Shown piece by piece: positions 1 to 30,681 of a DNA stretch of 64,000 nt; positions within the stretch are counted from its first letter, which is position 1; every line of letters starts with the position of its first letter. This stretch comes from Echiichthys vipera. Taxonomy: Eukaryota; Chordata; Actinopteri; Perciformes; Trachinidae. The stretch is taken from contig OY829657.1 in assembly GCA_963691815.1 (NCBI GenBank), positions 14,865,880 through 14,929,879 of the forward strand. Direction: 5' to 3'. Under the pieces are notes generated by a model. The model did not search any database and was not told where the DNA came from. It worked only from the letters and a program-made list of their open reading frames with translations. Made by a program: the position numbers and the translations under genes.

Positions 1-3000
1 TGCTAACCACCACATCAAGCGCAAAAAAAATGTTTTAGTCATTAGGCGTATCTGTGATGTTAGGCAGCTATCATGTGCCCTATTGTGCCTTGTGTCCTCT
101 TTGTCATGTGACCCAGAAAGAGCCCGCCACCCTTAGTAACTCGATCACACACCAAAGCATTTAGCACACTGTCAGAAGTTTTGAGAAATTATCTGAGCTG
201 CTGTGTGAAGATCTTGCATAGCACTTCATTTCAAGAGAAATTGTCTCAGCCAGATCTCTTCCTGTTTTTGCTCTCCATCCCATGATGTGTTGATTGAGCA
301 ATGTACTGTATGTAAAGGAGGAATGGGCGAGATGCCTGCTTTATTTCTGCTGACTGCTTGAAGAGAACTGAAACCGTTCGCTTCACGTTGGAGGCACTCC
401 ATCCCTCTGGCCCAAACTGCTCCAGAAATAGGGCCTGTTTTTGTAAGAAGATCCATCACGGGGATGCAGCCACGTCCCTCCTCCCCTCCCTGTCTTTTCC
501 CAGTGAGGCCCTGGTGGTCTGTCGGGTCTCTGAAGTGGAGAGAAGTGTCAGTTATGTGATTAGAGAGTTTGTTAAACTTATTTAGAGATGTAGGAAACAC
601 AACATCTGTAGTTATCCTTCATGGTTTTGCATTCAGAATGGGAAGCTCTCCTCAAATGTCATGGCAGATTGTTATATCCTGCAACCAGCTTATCAGTGAT
701 GAGATTAATTATTATTTTCCACAGGAAAGGACAATTATTTGTTTTTTGTTCTCCTTATAAGGAGTTTAAGATGGCGTTTGCATGAAGTTATGGATGGATC
801 TTTGCATCTGTGTCAGGGCTGTCAAACAGGATCTTAGATTTTATCCGGAGTGAATTCTTGGGGTCAGATTCTCTGCTATACTTGAATATATTTTAGGAAC
901 TTTGCGTTCACATCTATTTGTGTAAAAGACAAATGTGCTTCCTGTTTGATTTTGAACTTCCTGTTTGTCTGGATGGAGGATATTTATCCCATAACCATCA
1001 ACATCTAGGCTCACTTGTCTTACTGACTTAGTACGTATACCCATCCACAAAACATCTGTGCTTCAGTCACTGTCATGAATAAATTGTGTTGTAATTGCTT
1101 TGATATGATATTGCTGCTGGTTAACTCGACAACAGTTGTGCAGTGGAGAATGATGGATATTTAGGGAGGGTGGCTGCAATCGTGGGAGTTGTTGCTGAAA
1201 TCCATCTGTCAGGAAAGCTTTAAAGGCTTCTCCCCGAGGAACAACATGACGTTTGCTGTGCAGGTTATTTCTGATATTGTTGCATGGAAATAAACATCTT
1301 CATATCATGTGTCAAATGGGTTTTTTAACTCTGAGATTCTTAAAAAAAAAGATTTTTAGATGAAAGAAAAAATGGAAATGAAGGCATGATAATACGGAGT
1401 CCTCAGACTGTTAAATTAGTTTGAAAGCATGTGACATCTTTCATTCTGAATTCCTTACTAGTACGGTACATTTTAGGAGAAATCATCCAAAATGGAATTA
1501 TCTATCACAATATTTAAGGTAAATAGCAGGTATGCAGGGTATGGTTGAATCTGCTGGAAGCACTACTGAGTTATTTGAGGCTGTTCGGACAGACCGCAAG
1601 GAAACCACAGAGCAGATGATGGCAGAAAAAGTGAGAGGAAGCCGACTGGGACCGAACCATGTGTTGGAGCAGTCCAAGGGAGTCTCTCAGGTGTCACGGT
1701 GTATTCCTCCTCACTTCCTACTGGCGTCCTTGGAAACAAGTCCCAGCCTCTGATAATCGCTGTGAAAGACAACCTCATGTGCTTCCTCATTTTATTATTT
1801 CTGCCATTTATATTGTTAATGTAATTGCACTAAATTGATAGGGGTGTAACATTACAGCGTATAATCTCATTTACTTCTGGCTCGCTATTTAATAGTCGAG
1901 TTAATAGAACAATTTATCTTACTTTTGGTCCTTGTCACCATCTCTGTCCTTTTTCATACCCTCATAACTTAAAGAGTGTCATGCTGCTGGGAAATCTCTT
2001 CAACATTGTCAGACATATCTCCAGTGTATCATTCCAAAGTATATTTTCATTCAAATTTGATATAATAGTGGTTTTAAGATGTGACTGCAAGACATATGCT
2101 ACCTTATTAAAAATATCAAATAAACAAGCACGGGTTTTATGAAATTGTAAATTTTACAGCTGCAACAATCGATCAATTAATCAGTTTGTCAATCGAGAAG
2201 GAAAATAAAGACACTACATCAGCTATATGTACATTAGATATATGATAGAAACTCATATCATTGGGGTTTTCAAGTGTTTTCAAGAGATTTTAAGACGTCA
2301 CTTCGGGCTCTGGGAAGTTGTGACAGGCGCTTTTCAGGCATTTCATGGATTAAACAATTCATTGGTTAATCAAGAAAATAATTGGCTGATATTAGGCCCT
2401 TTCTCACAGCCTGTTAGATGCATGAATGTTGCAAAATTTTTCGCCGTCTGTATAAAAGGTACGGACACGGACTTGGGGGGACGTTGTTCCACAGTTAATG
2501 GCGGATCTCCTTTTAGGCAGTATTGCAGAATCTCTTTGTAAAAGAGCCTAATGAAAGTAATTTGCAGCCCTGCTAAATTTTGCAGTTGCACAATTATTAG
2601 TCCGGCTCTTTTTTCCCCACCTGGTCTTATTTCCTTTTTGCTGCTGCAGTGACCTGATTTACATTTTATTCTGTCATGTCATCATATCAGCTATTGCAGA
2701 GATTTAGGCTCTGGAATAAGTTCACAGCCAGTGAGCACATCAACAATGCTCTTTAGTTTGCTTTTCTTGGCCCTAACACCTTCAGACTGCTAATGTGAGC
2801 CTGACTGCCCGAGAGCCGGTCCCTGAGGTGGTGAAAGTGAAAATTAGAGAAGCGTTTAGTCACTTCACAGGTTTTGCAAGTCAACTTCGCCTCTGCCAGT
2901 CCTCCACCTTCTAGTCAAACATAACACACACGGTTCTTTGAACTCAACAGCCATATGCGTCTTTTCGGTGAATGAATTTCCCTTTCAGCTCTGTGGTTGC

Positions 3001-4361
3001 GAACATGATCATCTCATGTAGCTGTGTGTTTGTGTGTGCAATGTACGAATTTTAATTTTGAACCAAGTGAGTCTTCAGCTGCTGATACGTTTGCTGATCA
3101 AACACTTGGGTTTTTAACACACTGTATCATTACCCAACACATCACACACACCCATCTGCAGTGATGCTCTAAACACTTCTTCATGTGCTGTAATGGTGCC
3201 ACCACACCACAGTAAAGGCCGGGAGGGAAAGGGGAATTTTCCAGGGTTCGGTTTTAGGTTGAGGTCTTGTTGATTAGTGTTTAAAAATGGCAACCCACCT
3301 TCTCCTCAGCACACACAAGCTGCCAGATAGCTACAGAGGCAGTGTCTTCCTCCTAATGTGGTAACTGCAGTAAGGTGTGGCTCCCCACTGACCCCTCAGC
3401 TAACCAGATGATTATACAGTTACTCTATTTCACTGGCTTCATTTTATTGACCACCATAACATTTGCACTATTCTGGTCAACTGTAACAGTATGAATACCA
3501 ACACTGCAGAGAAGTATCTTTGTAATCTAATATTCTCTACTTTGAACTATTGGGAACTGAACGCTGCCCACTTTCCCAGTTATTTTCTTTCATTGCTCAA
3601 CTTAGTTTCTCATAAAAGTTTCTTTCATGATCGTTGTATGTCTTTAACCAAGACTGATTACTGACTAAAACACATGGATTTTGTTGTGGAACGCTGAAAA
3701 AAATGATTTACCTTTGTAAAAATAACATGGTGCTTAAATTTTCTCACTATAGAGTACTACAGGAAAGAGTCATAAAACCAGGAAATGAGTCCTGTTCACT
3801 TGTCTCTGTGTCACTCGTTTTTTTTTAATGGATTTTTGGTGTTTGGTGTTTAACACACGCTCAGGATATTTTTTATGTTTTCTCAACATAAAATACATTG
3901 GTCATACCCAACTAATTCTGAAGCTTTTATGTGTGTCAAAAAAGCAAGTGGCTGAATGAGAATACAGAGGTTGTCACTCACAACAGAGGCATATTAAATC
4001 CACTGCGCTGATTAAGTCATCATCAGCGTAGTGGTGTAGTTTGCTTTTAGCCTAATATTAGCCTTTTCCTCCAAAAGTCATAAAGTTGTGTTCATTAGTA
4101 AAGTTTGTCTTGCTCAACAAATCATAAACTTTTGTTCGCCACAGAGCTTCATTTCTGCAATAATCCAAATATCTGATAAAATAATCCCATTGGCTTTTTG
4201 TCGAGGGAACCAGGGCGATGCTAACTTCCAGCTTGGCCCACAAAAAAGGAGAGATGGACAAAAGAACCCTCAATGAGGAACTAACTGAACAATACACATC
4301 TCTCCACAGTCAGCAGAACAATGTTTTAATATTGAACTGGACTCTTCTTCTCTTCCGTCAG
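1..4361. other. evl: evl first intron (5' part of gene is off-window)
   Basis: No exon is recognised here. The first evl exon in the window begins at 4362 in the middle of a codon that needs two preceding bases. This fits a short first exon ending ATGAG (Met-Ser) upstream of base 1, as in mammalian EVL, where intron 1 is very large. The stretch holds unique AT-rich sequence and a decayed miniature transposon at about 2157-2395. The short open frames look random. Confidence 0.7.
2157..2395. repeat. Decayed hAT-like miniature element (copy 1 of 2 in window)
   Basis: The left end reads CAGCTGCAACAATCGATCAA. The right part reads as 'wild' ATTAAACAATTCATTGGTTAATCAAG and is AT-rich in the manner of the 'ATCGATTAAT' miniature elements common in teleosts. 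An internal stretch carrying GACGTCACTTCGGGCTCTGG matches, in opposite orientation, the region around CCCCAAGAGGACGTCCTC in the better-kept copy at 46114-46454. Family assignment is from memory of the repeat and is inferred. Confidence 0.5.
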
Positions 4362-17087
<12,726 letters not shown>

Positions 17088-18345
17088 TCTCATGTGAGCA
17101 ACAGTAGGAGGAGAGCAAGTAGGGGGAGCTGGAGGAGGATGGACATGCAGATGCACAGACGCGAGGACCATGGGGGAATGTTCTCTCAATGTTTCTGTGA
17201 CCTCGCGACGCCACAATGCAAAGTTGCAGAGATGTTGTGCCAACATTTGAGTCTGCTGGACAGCGAAAAATGGAAGAAAGAAACAGAGAGAAAGTGTTGA
17301 TGAGACAGAGGAGCAGAAGAAACAGTAGAACGGATGAAGACAGATAAAAGGACTGACGAACTCAAACAGAGGATGCAAAATATACTAAAAGATCAATTGA
17401 GGGATGGACAGACATTCGTGCTGAGTTTGGTGTTGTGGTCCTCTCTGTGCACCTATAGACTCAGTCAGCCCAGTGTTGCAATTCTTTGTTCTCTGTTCAG
17501 TCTTAAGAAGAAAATATTTTTGTTTTCTAAGTTTTTACTGTTTTATTATTTAAAAACTGTGGTGATAATGATGATGCTATTGATGACAATGAGTATTTTA
17601 TTGATATAGAAGGAGAAAGGAATCTTGCACACCATTTATGTCAGTCTTTTATATATATATATATTATTTTTGTTTAGTTTATCCCTAACTATTTCATAAT
17701 AACAAGCACAATAATGGGCATAATGGTGCTGCAGACTCACCTGCCCTTGACTGGCATATTTAAAAAAGAAAAAAGAAAAAAAAACAGGCTTTTTATGACC
17801 TTGTTCATACTGGTGTTGTTTGTCTAACATTTTCTCTACAGAGATGTTGGAAACTTTGAACCACAATTAGCCACTTAAATTACCTCTCTCTTCCACATCT
17901 GAGGCTTGAAGATATAGCAAATGAGAAATTGATTTTTTTGGTGGGGTAATTAATCAAATAACACTCAATATTTGCTTTCACAATAGTTTGCTCTACAACC
18001 CCAGTGTGACTGAGTTACACGTTTCTCTCTACCTGTTCAGATGTGCGAGATCATTGAAACTTGGGGATCATTCACAAAACAGGCTGATAACTGTAAATGT
18101 GCCACCTGGTTTTACCTAGATATGAAACAATGTAGTACTCTCTATTAGCCATCCTATGCTTTGTGAACCTCCCAAGTATGCATGAAACCCCATCTATATG
18201 AATTTGTTTTTTATTTGGTTTGAAGAGAAAAAAAATGACGGTGGTACATTTATCATAGTGGTTTGTTTCCATGAAGATTCCCCTTTCTATATACGAGATG
18301 TTGAACTTGATATTGGTAGCAATGTGAAAAAAAAATAAAAGGGGG
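17088..18345 (+). other. evl: evl 3' untranslated region (probable extent)
   Basis: This follows the evl stop codon at 17085-17087. A candidate polyadenylation signal AATAAA lies near 18334, followed by G/T-rich sequence (GGGGGTTGCT). No other gene is recognised in the stretch. The true 3' end needs transcript data. Confidence 0.45.
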
Positions 18346-18578
18346 TTGCTCTGGCAATATGCAAATCTTACCTAGATAAGAATGTGCAGAAAGTGAATGG
18401 TAGGCCTATGTGATGGTAGCTAAATGTGTCTTTGAAGGAAGGAATTGGTTGAATATCAGTTGTTACATTCTATAGTATCCACTCTGTCCGCTCTCAACTA
18501 CGTTCTGATTTTAAAAATGGAAGTAAACTCATTCGAACAAAAACAATAGACGTGTCAACCATCTCAGATCCTACTGTG

Positions 18579-18620
18579 TGCGTGTGTGTGCGCGCGTGCG
18601 TGTGTGTGTGTGTGTGTGTG
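18579..18620. repeat. (GT)n microsatellite
   Basis: Mixed GT/GC dinucleotide run in the evl-degs2 intergenic region. Confidence 0.9.
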
Positions 18621-18667
18621 GAAAGTTCACCTCATGGTTTTCACCTCTAGGGAATATTTTAATTACG

Positions 18668-19351
18668 TTTAAAGGGGACCTATGACACTCATTTCCAGGT
18701 TCATACTTGCTTTAATGTTCAAAAAACACATTTGTTTTGTTATTTTTGCGCCTGTCGCTTTAAACTCCGTCTGCTCTGATTGGTCGGTGTTTTTGGATCT
18801 GTGCTCTTGCCACATGCTACCTCCGACCCACCTTTACTCTGCCCCTGACTGACCTGTACTCGTTGAAAGATTAGTTAGGGTTAGGGTGAGAATATCAGGG
18901 TAAGACAGTCGGAGGCAAAGTAGACCGGGTCATGCCTTCAAAATCGTAAGAAAAATTTTTTGCATACTGTCCGTCATTGCAACAGGGGACTTCTTGTAAT
19001 GGAGTACAGCAGCACTTTCTGCTATGCAATATTACCATGAAGCCAAAAATGAAGAAAAAAAAAAAACAACATTTCCTGATGAGAGCATACATGTATCAGT
19101 GTATGTAAACACTGCAGTAGTATGCCAGGAGCAGATCACCGTATAAAGAGATTCGGCACAGGTTGACGCAAGCTCAAGTTGAGAGCATAAATAAACTGTG
19201 TTCAGAAGGGTCAGAAATTTGAGCTCTTCGCTTACAGGTATTACTTTCACATACGTCTATGTTTATGACGCTTTTGCTACGTTTAATACGGACATTGTAA
19301 CATAATATATATGACAGGACATAAGGAAAAGAATAATAGGTCCTCTTTAAA
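18668..19351. mobile_element. Non-autonomous DNA transposon with TTTAAAGGGGACC ends
   Basis: The left end reads TTTAAAGGGGACCTATGA. The right end reads AATAGGTCCTCTTTAAA. The complement of the right end is TTTAAAGAGGACCTATT, giving terminal inverted repeats of about 16 bases. Internal text such as TTTCCAGGTTCATACTTGC matches a very common teleost element. About 684 bp, with no transposase frame. TTAA at the ends suggests piggyBac-type mobilisation. Confidence 0.75.
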
Positions 19352-20352
19352 TTAAAAAGGAAAATTTCACATCTGGTTACCACAAAACAGACAGACATTT
19401 CAGACAGAAATGGAAAAATAACCACAAAGTATTCTTTATAGTTCTTACACGGATCTTTTAAATAGAAACAACATCAATCACAACACAAATAGTTTGTATA
19501 TACAAGAGGGGGGGCAAAATAACAGAAGCCCTATACAATAGCTCTGGAGTAATTCCTTATTTGGCGTGTAATGTTTAAATTCATAAGTCAGAAGTGTTGA
19601 TTTGCCGTGGTTTGTGAAGGGCCAGTGGTCACAGGAAGAGCGCAAAATCAAATGACCACTGGGTTAATTCAGCGCCCCTGACCGTTAAAACATTATGAGA
19701 CTCAAACTGGAAATTTCTAAATAACTCCTTTTTTGCATTACACAGTGTTTCTGTTATTCGGTCCTCTCCTTGTAGATGTAATCAAACGGTTTACAGCATG
19801 ATGGAGCTGCAAACAAGCAGAATGGGGTGTCACTGAAGAAAAGGCTCTTCTTACTGAAAGGTAAGTTTCAATGCTCATTTTCCACCTCAGCCCTGTTTTG
19901 CATGAAGGATTCAAAATTATATTTGGTAATCTGAGAGGCTTCAAGTGCCTCGACTTTCACATTCAGAACGGCATAATGCTTGTGGGCAGGAAAAGAAAAC
20001 CACAGTTGATGACATATATGACTTTATCCTATAGAAATTACTTTTTTTCTTTCTGTTGAAATATTATATGAATCCCGTTGATGGGCCATCTATTTAGAGC
20101 AGGAACAGAAGCATGAAGAGCTGCATCTGAATTCTCCTTGTGTACGTTGCCTGAAATGTGCACATTCGTGTGGCCTATAGACCCTAAAGCACAAGACTGA
20201 TTAAACATGTCCAACATGTTAGAAAGTTGACCACACACTACGTGGGGGGAAAAAATAAACATTTAAACTGTGGAGTGTGATGATATTTCATAGTGGTCCA
20301 TAGATTTTTAACTCACGTTCCTGTTCAAAGGGAAACATAATCACTCACAGGT
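19352..20352. other. evl-degs2 intergenic region / degs2 3' flank
   Basis: About 1 kb downstream of degs2 (read on the minus strand), probably including its 3' untranslated region. No open frame of interest and no RNA gene was recognised. Confidence 0.5.
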
Positions 20353-23300
20353 CTATCCCTGCTTGTTTAGCTTGTACTCCCGTTTGATTCTGGCATAGGG
20401 GCCGATGCTATCGTCGAACACAAAGTCCCATAAAACCCGGATCCATGACGTGTGTTGAGGTAGGAAGTCGTAATACTCTGCTGCGATTTGCCTGACCTGC
20501 CAATAAAAAAAAATAACACGAGTGAGAATAAAGGCACCTTTTTTCGCTACAACAATCAGGTACAGATGTTTGAATCCTTTATTCTATCACTTTTCTATCT
20601 AAAGAATTATTATATTCCCTCTTAAGAATACAAATAGCTCATAAACTATGGAATTTTCAAACTAACAGTTAAATGAAAGCATGTCAGCTCTGTCAAAAGG
20701 CCGGCATCTCACTTTGAATCTCCCCTGGTGGTGCAAGAGAGGCAGCAGTTAATCATTTACATAACCCAGCCAGATAAATATTTGCACTTGTTAGATAAAA
20801 TCTGACATGTGGCATTTGCAAATACCTTTTTGTTTAGATTCTGAATGACGGGAGAGGCCCGTTTTATCTGCCCACACCTTGTGAAAAAGATGACTTGAGT
20901 CCAGAGTTTACCTGCTGGAAATGTAGTAATTATTGATTACAATAACACAGTCTTACCTGAGGTAGTTTACTGCCAGGTATGCTCGGGAAGTCATGGTGCT
21001 CCATGTGATACCCAACATTGAAGGTGATCCAGTTCAGTGGTCCATAGTAAGAATATGTCTCGTGTCCCTTCAGAAACATGTAATGCTCAGCTATGAAATG
21101 TCCAGAGATAGGATGCAGTCCCATACACAAGATAGAACCTGCGATGAGGTAAACAATAGGCTTCAGCCCCCATAGATGGTAGATGATTAAGTCTGCTATG
21201 AGCTGAACAGCCGCGTTAAGGATCTCCAGCTGACCCACTGGTTTAGGATTGACCACCAATGGGCGGAGAGCGTAGAAGAGGGGCTGGAGGAAGAGCCAGA
21301 GGACCTTCCTGGCAGGGGTGCAGAAGAACCATCCCTCAATGTCTGTAGGGATGTCAACATCCAGCTGGTCCCCACCAAGATACCGATGGTGGTCTATGTG
21401 GTACTTCTTAAAGGAGGCAGAGTAAGGCAACCCAATGGGCAGGTTGGCCCACATGGCAAACCAGCGGTTCCACTTTGCCAGCTTGTTGCCAAAGGCCACG
21501 TTGTGAGAGATATCGTGGATAGCCAGAGTCAGGGAGTGGTTGATGCAGCCTCCGAAGGCGTAAGCCCAGAAGAAGATCCACTTCCAGGAGAGGTCATGGA
21601 CCAAGTAGCAGGCCAGGAGCTGGGTCAGGACCATACCTGATACCACCCACTTCAGCTGGGGATCCGGACCCATCAGGGACTTGATCTCTGGATATTTGGC
21701 TGAGGAGTGAAGAAGACAGAAAAGGGAGGCGAGATAGAAAGAAGAAGGAACAGAAGAGGATTAACGATTAAGGAGAAGAAAAAGGTATGGAGTTTAAAAG
21801 CAGAAGGTAGTAAATGGGGACACATGGAAATAGTGGATTTGTGGGAGATGTGGAAGGGAAGAGGAAAACACTAAAGATTAATTTCATTTTAGGATATAAG
21901 GAAAGTAAAATATCCAGCAGGGAAACACCCTTCCCTGTTTTCAAAAACATATTCTCAACTACCGACACTGAGTATCCCAAAGAACACAATCAAGTATATT
22001 GTATGGTACATGTCCTTCTCCTGGGAAGGGCCTGCTGACAAAAGCCATTTTTAATTGGCGGAGGTGTTGTTTTGCTGAGGGAGATAAAACTGAGGAAGAT
22101 AAAAGGGAGTGGTTCCCAAACATTCACAGTTACGAAATAGCTTGGTTTAGTTCTTAGTTTTTATAACTCATGATAAAAGACTCATTAGGACATACAGGTT
22201 TGGATGTGTCACACTGGACACATCCAACTCAGTGGGTTAAGGAGCATATCCCATCATGCATTCACAGAAAGATAGCAATGCACCATCAGGTGATTGCTCA
22301 TGCAAATCTGACCTGCTTCTTTGCTTTGAGCACACTTGTGTAATGCCCCTATGCAAATTGGGCTCGTTCTGGTGAAAGGGTTTGAGCTGCGTTTCTGCTG
22401 CAGGTAGGTCTCCCATTTACTGACCAAACCCTTCGTCAACCCTTTGTTAATGTTTAGCCAAAAGCCAATTCCCTACTGCCCCCTAATGGACACTCTCTTT
22501 AAAAATGTATCATAAATCTTTCATATCTTTATCACATGTACCTTCTGTATGATTTGATCTTACGTCCATTTGCATTTGCTATTTATAGGTATGTTTATTG
22601 GGTACATCTTCAAGTATTGGCCCGAAACAGGACATAAAGTTCAATCACCAGACGTCATAAAAGACTGTTTAAACTGCTTAAAGCCGCCGTGCAGAACAAA
22701 CAGCCATCACTGGATTTCAACTTCACCATGTCAGCCACAAGTCATTCCATTTATGATCACTTACCTGTATACGGTTTCAGCCTCAGGTTTCAAAAAGGAA
22801 TTATTTCAGGTTTAACTGCACGCAACAAGTCAAGGTCACACTTGAACCGTGCATTATTCATTGCTTAAATGTTCTACAGCTGCTCAAAATGACCGACTAT
22901 CAGGCGGCGTACAGTTATTGATCATCCGTGAGACCTCTGCTGCAATGGTAGGTGTTTATAATATAAAGTTTATGGCGTGCAAAGTTGAGCCACAATGGGC
23001 TGCAATCATGCCAAACTACATAAAACCACTGGTCAATAACACATATCCCACATGGTGGAGTAAAAAGAAGGGAGGTCCCCTGACACTCTCCCATCAGGGC
23101 GGGGCAGAGGATAATTAAACAAAAAAAACACTTTTAATTATTCAACGCTCGGTGGTGTAAAACAACCCATCACCTTCTAAATGTGCTTCTTTCACCAGGA
23201 GCAACTGCTGGAACGAAGCCGGGATCAAATGTAAATCCACAGGTTTAGATCTTGTTCATCTAAACTGTTTCAGAATAGATAAGATTACCAAAGCCAACTG

Positions 23301-24370
23301 CTCTTCATATAGATTTGATTTCCTTGAAAAAAGTGAGAAAATAACAACGATCATGCATTCGATACACGGTTTAGATAAATGTTCTCTTGCAACTAATAAC
23401 AACAGATGTGGTTGAAGAGGGTTAACTGAATAACGGTTACTCTTTCAAGGTTCCTCCCATATTCAAACACTCTCACAAAGACTTTCTTCTCACCTTTAAA
23501 TACAAATGGGTTTTATTTATTTATTTTGGGTCAAGTCCCTTGAAATTGGTCATCTTGTTTTGTATTGCACCTGTGTTTGTCATGAGCAGGAAATGTGTCT
23601 TGTTACCTAGCAAGCCTAGGGGCATTGTCAACTGCACCTGCTATCAATATGCTGCTATTGTCTCCCATGACAGCGAAAAAATATTTTTAAAGTATTTAAT
23701 GGTTAAGTGAGACTGAAGCATAGACCTACCATACCTGGACGTGGATGATCTGCACTCCATTCACTTGCACCAAACTGTATCTACACTTTAATATCATGCC
23801 TTTTGCTCTCTCTAGAGTCTTTATGTGACCTTTGCTGACGAAAATGCCATAAAAATGCTGAAAATAATGCAACCTGGAAGTTTAAATCAACTGTGAGAGA
23901 AAGACATGCAAAAAACATCCATGATTGTTTAATATTTAAAATGTTTATACCTACTCTTGCACATTTAGTTTGGCTGATATCCTCATCAAGTTTGAAATAA
24001 GATTTTTACTTGTGCTTTAAAATAAATATAGTGCGACTTCCATTAACATGTAAGTTAATTACTCAAATTTGTGTTTATCCTGTCAGTTTCTGTCTCCCCC
24101 GCATCCTCTGTGGACATTTAGCTCTTTAAGCAACAACTAGTAAACAGGTTTAACCGGCTACGACCTAAGAGAAAAAGGCTTTAGTCCAGAGAAAAAAACT
24201 TATAACATATTAGACAAACTAACCAGGAATTTAACCCAGCAGTTTTCTCAGTGCTGACACAGATTTTAAATTTTCCATCATGTCTTACCCAGGATTTCTT
24301 TTCTCCTTGAAGTGTGCGGCTGGTCATTGTAGACCCATTCAAAGTCGCCTCTTCCACCTGTCTTCCCCAT
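20353..24370 (-). CDS. degs2: Sphingolipid delta(4)-desaturase / C4-monooxygenase DEGS2
   Basis: An ER membrane di-iron enzyme that desaturates or C4-hydroxylates dihydroceramide; phytoceramide synthesis is the known vertebrate DEGS2 role. Three exons: 24289-24370 (ATG at 24370), 20957-21699 and 20353-20496 (stop TAG). Phases join, giving 322 residues against 323 for human. The N-terminus reads [20 protein letters not shown] and continues through [12 protein letters not shown]. The three histidine boxes are intact: HDISH, HIDHH and HMEHH. Hydrophobic membrane segments lie between them. MEHHD in box 3, the [16 protein letters not shown] region and an [12 protein letters not shown] end are closer to DEGS2 than to DEGS1, which has NEHHD. 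It lies between evl and yy1, as in human 14q32, which supports orthology. It is transcribed divergently from yy1. Confidence 0.96.
21700..24288. other. degs2: degs2 intron 1
   Basis: About 2.6 kb. It holds a perfect 11-bp stem hairpin at 22200-22227 and a 39-bp stretch at 23735-23773 that resembles part of yy1 exon 1 (see findings). Otherwise it is unremarkable; short open frames do not resemble proteins. Confidence 0.6.
23735..23773 (+). pseudogene. Decayed fragment resembling yy1 exon 1
   Basis: Thirty-four of 39 bases match yy1 coding positions 25839-25877 without gaps, starting CTGGACG and ending GCACCAA. Four of the five differences are transitions. In the same frame it would read [13 protein letters not shown] against [13 protein letters not shown]. 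Similarity stops abruptly on the right and fades on the left. Confidence 0.5.
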
Positions 24371-28733
<4,363 letters not shown>

Positions 28734-30110
28734 ACCAGCAACGCGAGCATACACTGGAGGACTTGACCTGCATCTCTGCTCCTGACAGACAAACTACTGT
28801 CCCGTGGCCTGCTTTGTTGTGAGATAAGAAGTCCCCTTTGTATCATCTCTAGATAGAAGGCTTTTGAGAAATTAACTTTTCTCGAACTTTTTTAAGGAAC
28901 TTGTGGAGGTTTGAACAAGGAACTTGTGAGAACCCCGACCCCCTCAGGCCTCCTATCCTACTTTGGCGTTACCTGGATGGAACAATATGCTTTCTTCTTG
29001 TGAAGATGTTAATTCATGGATCTGCACCTAGAATATTTATACCTTGACACAGCCAGTTAAAAGTTTTTGCAATATTTCAAATTTGCATCAGTCCTCACCA
29101 ATGACACCTTTTCAATTTTGTACTTTCCCTAAGTGTGCACATTGTACACTGTTTGACATAAGCTCTGTGGTAATGTTTGTAGTAAGATTGTCCCCATAGA
29201 TGTTTTTGGGTTTCAGTTTATTTGACCTCTCCCTTCATGTGAGTGTGTTTCAAGGGGCAGGGGGGAGGATCGGGTGATCTTTGGATATTTTCATTTTGTA
29301 CAACGCAATATCAGAATCATGTAGATAACAGCCATGTGATTTCCAATAGTGGTCACCGATTAAAATGTTTTTTCCCCCCCTTGCACTATCAACACAAAAC
29401 GTGTCATTTGTCCTCTCACAATTAAAACCTCACCTAAAATATTATTCACATGTTCATTAGTCAGTTGTTGTAGTGGAATAATGAACAGCACCTGTGTTGG
29501 TTTTACTTTCAGATGTGCTGTATTCATACATGAGAATGTTGCATTTCAAACAAATCTTGAGGTGGTGAATCTGTTATTCATATTTTCTTAAGGGATGAAT
29601 AATTAGGACAGTATAGTGTTTTAAAGGTGGCTGTTTAATAAGCATATTTACAGTTCAATGTCCACAGAATGTTTTGTGTGTGTTTGAGAATTTGACAGCA
29701 GTTAACAAGTCTACATTTCCTCATTTGGTAACATGGGAGAAAGAAAGAGGAAGTGAAACATTCTGTCTTTATTTTGGTTTTATTTTTCATGACACTGCAA
29801 ATACAGTCAACACTTGTATCGCATCTTAAAACTTAAAATTGAGCAGCTTGAAAGTGGCATCTTACAGCTGGTAAATTGTGTAACAATGGTTCAACACACG
29901 GTCAACTCGTTTGTCTCTGACATGAGACAAAGACAACAGAGAGCAGGGAGGGTGTCAACATTTGCATTGGAAATTAAAAAGGTTTCATTCTGATACCGCC
30001 TCTTTAAAGTGACGCTCACTTAACCAACTACAATCTCAAATGTTACAATCAGGTCTTAAGTGGTGACAATATAACTTCCAGGCTGCAATAAAATTATTTT
30101 CACTGTTAGA
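28734..30110 (+). other. yy1: yy1 3' untranslated region (probable)
   Basis: Downstream of the yy1 stop, with ATTAAA near 29420 and AATAAA near 30087 as candidate polyadenylation signals. No protein-like frame. Vertebrate YY1 has a long 3' untranslated region, so either signal is plausible. Confidence 0.5.
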
Positions 30111-30681
30111 AGCAGAAACTAGGACCTGTGTGGCAGTTTTACTTTAAAAACGATTCAGAGACCTTCAAATTAACGTGCCATTTTTTTCCATTACTTTTTC
30201 TTTTGCATAAGCGTGTGGTACCTCACACTTCACACTCAAGATCATCCTAACATTGAACTGACAGTCTCTTAATAATAATCTTAATTACATCCGATTTGAA
30301 GATTTACATGTTTTACAGATAAAAACAAGTGCAACAATGCTGGTGGGTAAAACTTAACACATATTAGTGCATTTGGTAGTTCGTAGCCTCAGAACAAACG
30401 GCAACAAACCGAAGTAAAATCAAGTTTTAAAAAGGCCCTGTAACCCACATACTATGTCTGCCTATTTTATTTCACAACACACAAAGGACGTTTTAGAATT
30501 GCATGCAAATATCGTCTGTTATTAAATTAAATGACGACTTTTACCCAATTCATCCCTGCAGTGTAATATGTCAAAATAGACTTACAATATCACATTTTGT
30601 CCATCTGCGTCACATTGCAAACCAAACCTGTATCTAATTAAATGATACATTTTCGTATCTGGTGAAATTATTGCATCCGGT

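Noticed and set aside
22849..23118. Short open frames in degs2 intron 1
   Set aside because: No start context, domain, splice support or resemblance to a known protein.
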